From positions 3,658,001-3,722,000 of the forward strand of contig CM065878.1 of assembly GCA_033439255.1 (NCBI GenBank): a stretch of DNA of 64,000 nt, written 5' to 3'. Below are positions 1 to 9,757 of the stretch, piece after piece. Made by a program: the position numbers and the translations under genes. The DNA is from Hericium rajendrae (lineage: Eukaryota > Basidiomycota > Agaricomycetes > Russulales > Hericiaceae). Under the pieces are notes generated by a model that was given only the letters and a program-made list of their open reading frames with translations, searched no databases and had not been told where the DNA came from. Numbering within the stretch: position 1 is the stretch's first letter; the number at the start of each line of letters is the position of its first letter.

Positions 1-1017
1 GATGCGCAGAAAGCTCGAAAACGGCGAATATCCGAACCCGGACCGTTTCCGCGACGACTTCAAGCTCATCATCTCCAACTGCTTCACGTACAATTCTCCT
101 GGCACGCCGGTGAACCAAGCCGGCATAGAATTGCAGCACCTTTTCGACGAGAAGTGGGCTCATATGCCGCCACTCCCTACCAGCGACGAGGAGGAAGAAG
201 AATTCGATGAAGAGGCAGAAGAGCGCAGCCGTACGTTCTTATTAAATTTGTTCGATTTTCCGAGCAGCGACTCATATTCACGTACAGGTCAGCTCAACAG
301 TCTTGAGTCTCAAATGGAGAATCTTCGTGGTGCTATTGAGATGTTGAAGAAGGAGGGCACTGGCAAGAAGGAGAAGAAGGAAAAGAAGAAAGAGAAGGCC
401 CCTGCTCCCGTACCGTCGACATCGAAACTGCCGAAGAAGGATTTGAAACCGCCGCCCCCGAAGAAGAAGGCCGGCAAGAAAGCGACCATCCCTGACGACG
501 ACACCCTCACGTTTGACCAGAAGAAGGATCTCAGCGAAGCGATTCAACATCTCGATGGACAGAAGCTTGAGAAAGTCATCCAGATCATTCATGAAGGCGT
601 GCCCGAGATCCGTGACGTGAGTCAGCTCGATTTTGATATTTTTATTCATTAGCTCACAACCTTTCTTCCTTGAACCAACAGAGCCAAGAAGAGATCGAGC
701 TCGAGATCGACACGCTTCCGCCTGCAGTCCTTCAGAAGCTGTTCAACTTCGTGCTGAAGCCGCTTCGCCAGCCCGCTACGAAGCGGAACAGGACTGCAAA
801 GGGCACGGGAACTGGCGGACTCAAGCGCAAGAGCATGGACGAGGACGTCGAAGCAGAGAAGATTCGTGTCCTTGAGGCGCGAATGGCCCTGTTTGAGCAG
901 CAGCACGGAGAAATGGCGAACGCCCCTTCCTTGGCCGCAGTCGCACCCGCGCACGACAGCGAGCATTCATCGGACTCGAGCTCAGACGAAGATAGCTCTG
1001 GTAGCGAATCGGAGTAA
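1..1017 (+). CDS. BET-family bromodomain protein (Bdf1-like), 3' part
   Basis: The 5' end lies outside the window. The visible part starts inside a bromodomain: the segment with NCFTYNSPGTPVNQAG is the BC-loop and helix C region, and its YN asparagine is the expected acetyl-lysine contact. An acidic stretch and a Lys-rich linker follow. Then comes an extraterminal (NET) domain, seen as LTFDQKKDLSEAIQHLDGQ and, after an intron, EEIELEIDTLPPAVLQKLF. The protein ends in a Ser/Asp/Glu tail. Introns are read at 231-287 and 617-681; the first is a multiple of three and open in frame, so retention would not break the protein. Bromodomain followed by NET defines BET proteins, which bind acetylated histones and support transcription with TFIID. 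It converges on the next gene. Confidence 0.9.
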
Positions 1018-1410
1018 ATGCGTAGAGCGACCTCATCTCCTGCTTGCTTCGTTCCGCGGTCTTCTCTTTTTACTATTCATCTGGCTTTGACTTGTCTCTT
1101 CGTTCTGCTTCCTTGTGTGTTTTTATTACCTCTGACTTTTCTTCCCGCAATGTCACTATACGCTCAAACATACACCCTCCAATTTAAAGTATAGCAATCC
1201 CTGTAGTTAGTTAGTAGCTTACTAGTTGAACACGATGATGTTTGGAAGAAAAATAATTGCGAGAGCAAATAACATTCTGTAAGACGAGGCCGATACACAA
1301 CAGCCATACGATCGAAAACAAGTTGAGCGCGAAATAGCAACCAAGTACCATTACATATCGATCCTCCAGAACAATACAATAACCAGCTCGTACAATGGTA
1401 TAAACAGAAC
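1018..1410. other. Intergenic, convergent 3' ends
   Basis: AT-richer, pyrimidine-rich sequence between two converging genes. It should hold both 3' UTRs. No further gene is seen. Confidence 0.5.
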
Positions 1411-3194
1411 CTATTTACGGCGGCCCCCACGCTGGAATGTCTGCCATCCTGAGCGACCTTTCTCCCGCTTATCGTCCTTCTTCGAAGGCACCTTTGCTGG
1501 GGGTTGACTCGGCGGCACAGGCACTAAGGCAGCCTGTGGTGCTACTGGCACCGCAGACGACGGAGGTGCGTAGGAGGGCTGGGTGAAGGTCGATAGCTGT
1601 GGTCCCGCCGACAAGACGGGCTGGGGAGGTGCGTAAGGTGGTTGGCCGAAGGGCGGTCGTCCTGCCTCAGTCGGTGGCTGAGGTGGTACGGGACCTACGT
1701 CCCATCCGCGGCGCGGTCCGCTCGAACGCATGGATGTGTCCTCCGGCGGCGGAGCCTGCCTTGACCAGCCTCCGGAGGGTGCTGCAGCCTGCGGCGGTAG
1801 CACTGCGGATAAAGTGACCGGCGGGGGAGGACGACTCGCCCAGCCTCCAGAGCTTGGCGCTACCGCCGGCGGAGGCCCTGTGGGCAAGGGCGCAGGAGGA
1901 GGTGGTGTACGTGACGTCGTATCCAGTGAAGACCAGCCGCCGGTTCGAAAAGCGGGGGGTAAGTGGGCATCTCGAGCTGGAGATGGGGCTGCGGGTGGGG
2001 GCGGTGGGGCCGATTGGACGCTCGCCGAGCCACCTGCAGTCCTCGGAGGTGCCGGTGGTGCGGGAGCTGCGACGGGTGCCCATCCCGTCTTGGGCGCTGG
2101 CTCGGCAGAAAGACCACTCGAGACGGTTGCCCAGCCGCTGGCCTTCACGCCCGTAGACGGCTGGTCTGTGGTGGGCGCCAGTGCCGGAGTAGACACAATT
2201 GCAGCAGGCTTGGCCACCTTAACGCCGGCAGCAGCAGCAATTTTTCGAAGCTGCTTTTCTTCGCGCTTTCGCTCCTTCTCCTTGCGCCTCTCGATTTCTT
2301 CCTGCGTGTTCTGTTTTTGACGCTGGGCGGCCTGCATGTCGCGGAAGCGGACTTTGTGATGATGCGCGTAGGAGTTGGTGTGCTCGTCGTATTGGGCGAC
2401 ATTTTGGAACTGCTTCTCGCAGACGCTGCAATAAAATGCACGTAGCGTCTCGGAGATTTGTTCTTGGACGGCCGTACGACGAGCGACGTGGTCCTAGAAA
2501 CAAAATCAGGACAATCGGGGACATATTAGCAAGAGAAACACGAACTTCACGCTGCCTTCGTTGTTCTTCTGTTTCTTTCTGCTGCCGTTCGGAATCCAGC
2601 CCTCGACGCTGGGACACCGTCGTCTCGATCATACGGACGTCCTGGCTTGTCTTGCCCAGGCCAGTCAAGTCTCGTTTCACATGGAATGGGATCGGTTCGA
2701 CACGACCTGCAAAGGAATCCGAGACGTTGAGTCTTCATTACAGCTCGTAGTACAACTTGCTCACCATCGCCTGTTGTCCCCAATGGCTGTCCTTCGCTCC
2801 AACCAAGCCTGGCGAGCATTGCGAAGCCCTTGTTCGTACTCTTGATCTTCGTTTCCACGGAAATTACTTCGGGAGCAACGCGGCCCCGAATGTATTCGTC
2901 GTACTTGTCTACATCCATGCTCTCTGGGGGTGGCGGGGAGGGTGTCCGCGACACGAGGGAGACATTGTCGTCGCTCTCCTCTCCGTCGACGTTCATGCCC
3001 ATGTCTTCGTCTTGGTCATCTTCGCGGCGGCGCTGGATAGGAAAGGGAGTGGTGCGAGGTAGTACTGGGTCCTAGCAAGGAAGGATGGAAGGAATGATGG
3101 AGAGTACCTTCAGAGTATTCCTGCTTGGACCCTGCTCAGGGTCCGGCCTTGTCATAGGGATAGCATTCCATCTAGCAACCATTTCAGCGGACAT
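1411..3194 (-). CDS. C2H2 zinc finger / G-patch domain protein
   Basis: Four exons: 3194-3108, 3071-2765, 2706-2546 and 2493-1411, giving 545 aa. After a short N-terminus the protein has a G-patch (NKGFAMLARLGWSEGQPLG, then IPFHVKRDLTGLGK). A Glu/Arg/Gln-rich helix follows, then one C2H2 finger (YCSVCEKQFQNVAQYDEH, then the TNSYAHHH histidines), a basic coiled-coil segment and a long Pro/Ala/Ser-rich tail ending GGRRK. G-patch proteins usually activate DEAH helicases; the pairing with one C2H2 finger resembles GPATCH8-type proteins, so an RNA-processing role is inferred. The first intron is only 36 nt. The start ATG lies 201 bp from the divergent helicase gene, implying a shared promoter. Confidence 0.85.
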
Positions 3195-3395
3195 GATGAG
3201 GGCAGTTGGCGACGTTGGCGTCGATGTCGAGGAGCAAGAGCTGAGCGCCGAAGGGCAGCACTGACAGTGACAGATCATGGAAGCACGCTAACACGTGATG
3301 CTCATCACGCGCCGCGGTTCCGCAACGCGTCTTGGCTGAGCGGCGTGCTCGACGTCGTTCAACCTGCAGCCGCCATTCCCTCCCTTCCCCCAACG
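3195..3395. promoter_or_regulatory. Bidirectional promoter, G-patch gene / Mph1 helicase
   Basis: A 201-bp gap separates two divergent start codons, so both core promoters must lie here or in the first exons. No clear TATA box is seen. Confidence 0.5.
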
Positions 3396-6300
3396 ATGAG
3401 CTCTGACGGCTATTTTGACGATGAAATTGACTCCGCGGTCCTGAACGAGCTAGACATCATTGAATCCACCCAATATGCCGCGTCATCATCCAAGCCATCA
3501 GCCCCGGCTCCCTCTGCACCTGCTGCCCAGCTATCCCATCCTCCTCCAGCCCGTGACGACTCTGATCTTTTTGATTTTGGCTCTGATATCGATGAAGCTG
3601 GACTTCAAGAGCTCGATGCTGCCATCGAAGACTCATATCAGAACAAGGATAACCCGGCGAAGCCACCTGCGCGGTCGAATTTCGCTCGTGTTCCGTCGAC
3701 TGGAGGACGACAAACTACACTCTTTGGTGACGTTCTGGAAAACCGTCCACCTGCAAATAAGCACGCGAATAAAGGAGAAGCTTCATCGCGGTCTGGTATG
3801 CAGCGCTCGAAATCGTCTGGGCAAGTGTTTCGCAAGACGAAGCAATGGGACCACACCGCGTTTGCGAAGACCGGTCCAAGGCGCTCAAAGTCGGACAGGG
3901 GGAAAGGGAAAGGGAAGGCACGAGCAGATGAGGAGGATGCTGAAGAGGAAGTCGAATTTGAACAGTTTCCTGCTCCTTTCGTCTCAGGTACGTGTTCTAT
4001 TGTTGTTCGTTAGACACAGCTTACTCTAACCACGGTCCACAGTTGGGTAAGGATGTCGATTTATCTGTATCGTTAATTCCTAATACTCCAGCCAATCTCT
4101 CTGTTTGTCAGACCGGTAAAGCCTGCAAACCGTTCTTGGAGATGAATACAGCTGATTCCTCTTCCTGTAGCCGCCGCCCATGAAGTTACAACCAGACCTT
4201 CTGGCAGCCAAGCATTGGATATTCCCCTTGAATCGACCAAAGCGTGAATACCAATTCAACATCTCAAAGCATTGTCTCTTTGAAAATACGCTAGTTGCGT
4301 TACCAACCGGCCTCGGCAAGACTTTCATCGCGGGAGTCGTCATGTTGAATTGTAAGATTCGTTCACTGCAGTAGCCCGTTTCTTGTTAAAGGGGATTTAT
4401 CACTCGCAGTCTATCGCTGGTTTCCCGACGGAAAAGTGGTATTTGTGGCGCCCACGAAGCCACTCGTGGCGCAGCAGGTTGAAGCCTGTCATCAGACATG
4501 CGGAATACCAGGACGTGACGCTGTGGAACTAACCGGAGACAAGGCGAAAGCTTTACGGAATAAGTTTGTTAGTATTCTCCCATCTTTCTTGCAAATTGCA
4601 TCTGATTTGCGAGATAGTGGCAAGAAAAGCGTGTGTTTTACATGACTCCTCAGACCTTGGAGAACGACTTGATGCACGAGAACTGCGATGTAAGAGACAT
4701 AGTCCTGTTGGTCATAGGTATTCCTTCGGACTAACTCAAATTGGCGGCGTGACTTACCGTTATCTTGCAGATGAGGCGCATAAGGGCACGGGAGAGTATG
4801 CATATGCGAAGGTTGTCCGATTCCTCATGGCGAAGAACCCGCATTTCCGTGTGCTCGCTTTGACTGCCACTCCGGGTGGCAATCCAGAAGCAGTTCAGTC
4901 TATCGTGGACGCCCTCCATATCAGTCGCATCGAGATTCGGGATGAACAGAGTTGGGATATTAGAGGGTACATTAACAAGAAGGTCTGAATCTCTTGTCAT
5001 GAGATATCGAATCATCACTCATAGTACATTTGCAGAAAGTCGAACAACACATCATTCCTATGAACGAAGGCATTGCCAAACTACGAGACCTCCTGGCGAA
5101 AGTCATGAAGGTTCGTTCGCCCATTCGCCACTAAATCCAAACCGTTGTCTCATATGTATTGAGTCCAGGGTCCCATGAGCCAATTAGCCAAAAGTGGCGT
5201 GTTGTACGGTAATCTCGATCCCACATATTTCCATCCCTTCCGAGCCCAAACTGCCATGGCCGACATACATCGTCGCCCCGATGCTAGGCAGCTCTCATGG
5301 GCATACCCAGTCTTGAAGAAGGTTGGGGCCCTCGCCAGGGCGATGGGGTATCTGGTCAGTGCAAGTCATCCCTGGTTCTCTCCGAGAGGTTTGACGTGTA
5401 TGATCAGCTGGAGGCGAGTCCGCAGATGTGCTACGGAACATTGAAGGACGCAGCAGAAGACGTAGGCAAGGACGGCAAGACGTCGAGTTCGAAAATGACC
5501 AATGACCCTCCCTTCCGTGAGCTTATGCGTGAACTGGAGGCACAGAAGGCCTGCGGCTTCGCGATCCATCCGAAAATGGAGATATTGAAACGCCTTGTTA
5601 TCGATCACTTTGGCAAGAAAATGGGCGACACTGACGTGCAAGAAGTGGACAGCAATGGTGGTCAAGTCAATGGCGAGACGAGGGTCATGGTCTTCGTCTC
5701 ATTCCGGGAGGCCGTTGACGAAATTGTCACATTTCTGAATCAAGAATCGCCTCTGCTCCGTGCGACGAAGTTTGTCGGCCAAAGCACTGATAAACAGGGC
5801 AAGAAGGGTTTTGCGCAGAAGGAGCAGCTGGATGTAAGTGATGTTTTAGCGCGGTCTCACTCAAATTGGTATCTAATTCGCATCATTTGCTCGTCTTGCT
5901 TCCCAGGTCATTCGACGGTTCAAGCTAGGAGAGTTTAACATCCTAGTGTCGACATCGATCGGAGAGGAAGGCTTAGACATTGGCGAGATCGATATGATTG
6001 TTTGTTATGAAGCCCAGAAAACGCCAATCCGCATGGTATGCACTCACCGTCCGTTCTATTATGTCAATTACTGACTGGATTTCCAGCTGCAACGCGTAGG
6101 TCGCACTGGGCGAAAACGCGACGGCTACGTTCACGTCCTTCTGGCTGAAGGGCGGGAGGAGCTGAACTGGAACAAAGCGCAGGAATCCTACGCAGAGGTC
6201 CAACAAAGCATCGTGAAAGGCGAACAACTCGAATTCTACGGCGATACCGAACGACTGCTTCCCGATCACATCAAACCAGAGCCCTTGGAAATGGTGATGG

Positions 6301-8031
6301 AGATCGAAGAGTACAATCGCGAAGCTACGGACAAGTCCCGCACGGCGAACTCGCCGCGCAAAGGCGCGACGAAGCGCAAGCGGAACGACGACACGGGCCG
6401 GAATATTCCTGTTGGGGCAAGCATGGGTTTCGTGAGCGTTGCGGACTTGATCCTGAAGCAAGGCGGGAAGAAGCGCAAGTTGGCGAAACCTGTCGACATA
6501 GATGAAGCCGGCGAAGACGACGACACAGACCAGGAGATAGAAGCCGGCATATTTGGTCCTCGACGCGCCGCGACTACAAATACTGCGACCAAAGCCAAGA
6601 AGTCGTCCACGAAAGCACGGCGGGCAACATCGCTTGGTGATCAAAGCAAGAAGGGAAAAGCTCCCGCGAAGCCACGGAAAACGAAGACGACGAAGGTGCA
6701 GATTGACGAGAGCAATCTCAGTCAGTTGGGGGCGGAGGACTCGGACGATATGGCTATTGAGCGGGGACTCGTCTTTTCCAATCGAAAATCGGACGCTTCT
6801 TCGTCAGGCTCTCGGTCACCTTCAAGGGCGTCGTCTCCCGACGTGCCTCTGGCGAAGAACGACGCAACGCAGAAACGCGTCGCGAATCCTTCCTCGCCTG
6901 ATGAGCCTCTCGCGAAAAGACGGAAGAACAACGCCACGCGACGTCGAAACCGCTCTTCCTCGCCTGAAGTCCCTCTGGCGAAAGAAACCAGTATCATAGA
7001 CATCTGCACATCGTCGGAATCGGAATCGGAACCCATACCAAGAGCATCCTCTCCTGATCTGCCTCTGTCTGGCAGTCTGACCCGGAGACAGCGCAATACC
7101 ACTCGCATTATTTCTCCCGAACAATCTGCAACACCAGATCCAGGCCCTTCCTCGTCTAGCATGGGTCTGGCTGTAGATCCGGACGAAGACCTCTCCTGGC
7201 TCCTCGCTGACTCTGACAGGTCATCTCCGCCTCGAGGAAACGATCCCGAGCATGGGGCCGCGGCCGACGATTCGGATGTCGAGATTGCTGACGCTCCTGC
7301 AATTCATAACAGTGTCATTGACATCTCGAGCTCGCCCGGAGTTCCTGAACCGGCCGGACCGCCCCCATTGTCCCAGCTGCGACGAGACATGCCTCCTCCA
7401 GCGATCCCTGCCCGTTTCACGTCTGCCCGGAACTTACCTGTATCTTCGGACGACGCGCCGGAGTGCTCGTTCGCAGTTCGCCCGGTCGGCCACGCGAAGA
7501 AACGACTGATGAACCCCCAGGATACGGACTCGTCGCCACTCGCGAAGTCTCCGAAGCAATTCAAGAGACTGCGGAAAGCCACATCGCCTGTCGCCAGCCC
7601 AGTTCCGGCCAAGCGCAAGAAGCCAGTCGTCCAGGATACAGCCGTGCTCGGCAAAATCAATCCGTGGATCGACGTCGAAGCATCGCACTCGGGCGACGAG
7701 ATGAGCGGGGATCCTCGGACGCCGACCACGTATATTTGGAGGAAGACGGGGACAGAAGTTTCTCAGAACTTCGCCCGCGACGCAGGCGTCCGGCTCCTAC
7801 GACCAGTTCGCCGCGTACAGGCAGAGCCTGCTCTCGCAGGCACCGGGGGCTGGTCCTGTCTTTGCTGGGCCGCCTCGACGAGGCCCGGCCTGGGCAGGGG
7901 CTGGCGGATCCAGACGGCTTCCGGTGAGCTCGAGCTCGCCTCGTGGGGATGAACCCGATGAGTATGCGATGGGCAGCTTCGTCGTGGACGACGATGCGGA
8001 GATTTCGTATGCGCAGTCGAGCGAGACTTGA
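3396..8031 (+). CDS. MPH1: Mph1/FANCM-family DNA helicase
   Basis: Thirteen exons give about 1,324 aa. Superfamily 2 helicase motifs are clear: [12 protein letters not shown] (motif I), [12 protein letters not shown] (Ia), a DEAH box rebuilt across the intron at 4718-4770, ALTATPGG (III), and after the insert domain [25 protein letters not shown] and [12 protein letters not shown] (VI). The family remodels forks and D-loops and limits crossovers. Introns: 3988-4042, 4047-4111, 4116-4170, 4352-4409, 4568-4617, 4718-4770, 4983-5035, 5111-5168, 5355-5407, 5834-5906, 6036-6086 and 7730-7766. Two 4-nt exons lie between the first three introns. The C-terminal third is low complexity, with repeated SP[DE]xPLAK motifs and SUMO-interaction-like stretches. 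The last intron (37 nt) is needed to reach the frame ending in AQSSET. Confidence 0.93.
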
Positions 8032-8501
8032 TGTTTGGTTGAGGGTGCGTCAGGCATGTACTAGGTTGCTTGCCAGACAGTATCTCAATAGAAATGACAT
8101 CATGTTGTGGACTGGTATTTAAGCCTCCGAGCCGCGGATCGACGGAGTGCATCTGAGATAAAGACGATGCTCGAAACGCGTAACGCCTACAATGTTGTCA
8201 TGTTGACCTCAGTATGCCGCGGAGATGCTATGGACCAATGAACACATTTTGTTATGGAATATGACATACTTACCGATGTCTGGTCCGAAGGGCTCCGTTG
8301 CAGTGTGCGTGGTGGTTGAGAGAGCGAGGACAAGTGGCTCGATGAGAGTTCGGTGAGTGGATACGTTGAAAGAATAAAGCTGGTGACGTCATGACAGGAA
8401 ATGCTTCAATCACTTACTTATCCGTACCCCTCGACACATCGCCAACACTGACAAAACAACCACCACCCATCTCTTCTCTCCCAACATCCATTGCGCCCGA
8501 T
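8032..8501. other. Intergenic, includes promoter of 6PGL
   Basis: No coding signal before the phosphogluconolactonase start. An ATG at 8391 is in frame with that gene, but its extension is Ser/Thr/Pro-rich and unlike the family. Confidence 0.4.
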
Positions 8502-9339
8502 ATGCCACAATCCCCTTCCCCACCCAAGCTCTTTTCCTTCCCAAATATTCCGGATCTCAGCAACGCCCTCGCAGACTACATCCTGAAGGCTCAGAAAGAA
8601 GCCATTGAAAAGAGGGGCCGGTTCACCCTCGCTATCTCCGGAGGTTCCCTTCCCCAAACCCTCATTGCTCTCATCGGCAGGAAGGGTGTCAAGTGGGATA
8701 AGTGGTAGGCCTTCTCTGCTTTGATCCTGTGCGATCTCAAACTAACGATCTCATGATCAACGTTCTAGGCAAATCTTCTATGCTGACGAGCGCGCCGTCC
8801 CCCTCGACCACCCCGACTCAAATCACAAGCTGGCCCAGGACACCATTTACGCACATATACCCATTCCGTCCGCCAACATTCACACTATCGATGATTCTCT
8901 TCTCGACGACCTCGAAGAGCTAGCCGACGATTACGAGAAGGCGCTTATTCGCGAGTTCGCTCAGCGGGACTCTGCACGCTTCCCCATCTTTGACCTCATC
9001 CTGCTCGGTGTTGGCCCGGACGGGCACACCTGTTCGCTCTTCCCCCGCCACGCTCTCCTCAGCGAAGACGATCGCTGGGTTGCGTACCTCGACGACAGCC
9101 CGAAACCGCCCCCCAAACGCATCACCTTCACTTTTCCTGTCATCAACCACGCAACGCGCGTCGCATTCGTCGTGACGGGTGAGGGGAAGAAGGAGATTCT
9201 GCAGAGTATTTTGGACAGGCCTGAGGAGGGTCTGCCCGCTGCTCGCGTACGGCCAGTCTACCCGGGACAGCTGGTATGGTTCGTGGACGATGCGGCGGTC
9301 GCGCAGACAAAATTCGCTCGCAGTGAGTTCAAACTGTAG
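8502..9339 (+). CDS. 6-phosphogluconolactonase
   Basis: Two exons (8502-8704 and 8769-9339) give 257 aa, the usual family length. The enzyme hydrolyses 6-phosphogluconolactone to 6-phosphogluconate, the second step of the oxidative pentose phosphate pathway, in the cytosol. Family motifs are intact: [11 protein letters not shown] (phosphate-binding loop), [15 protein letters not shown] across the intron, and [17 protein letters not shown] with the catalytic Asp/His region. The C-terminus has the usual [19 protein letters not shown] segment. The start MPQSPSPP is preferred over the upstream in-frame ATG at 8391 because the extra residues match nothing in the family. Confidence 0.95.
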
Positions 9340-9757
9340 TGTGTTGGCAGGAAGAGTAGATGCGTGAAGAAGATAAAGAAGAGAAGTTCGAAGATGCCCA
9401 TTTTGTGCCGCTGTATATACGAACTATAGAACGTTGGCGCACTGTACTGGTGATTGTTTTATTTCTACGTAGCTGTTGTTCGACCTGTTTATTCTGTCAC
9501 CGTTATTGATTTATTTTTGCTCACTGTTGTGTGCAATATTGAACGCTGTGCTCGACATGACCGTCACGACGACTTAAATAATTGCTTGGCGAAGGTCCAT
9601 GGGTCGATGACTAAGCATGCAAAATTATCCCACGGACTGTTGTCGCAAGACAGCTTTCGGAGTCTGCGCCATCGACGCTCTGCCTCTGACCGTCGTCGGC
9701 TTCATCTAGCCTTCCACCATTCTGTCTCGTCCATCGCGAACTAATACGGGCTCTGTT
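9340..9757. other. Intergenic
   Basis: Contains the 3' UTR of the lactonase gene and the promoter of the next gene. Nothing else is recognised. Confidence 0.4.

Noticed and set aside
1730-2320. Long plus-strand frame rich in Gly/Ala opposite the G-patch gene
   Set aside because: It is the antisense shadow of the Pro-rich tail; the minus strand has clear domains.
8391-8501. Upstream ATG extending the lactonase by 37 residues
   Set aside because: Extension is low complexity and not family-like; the 8502 start gives normal length.
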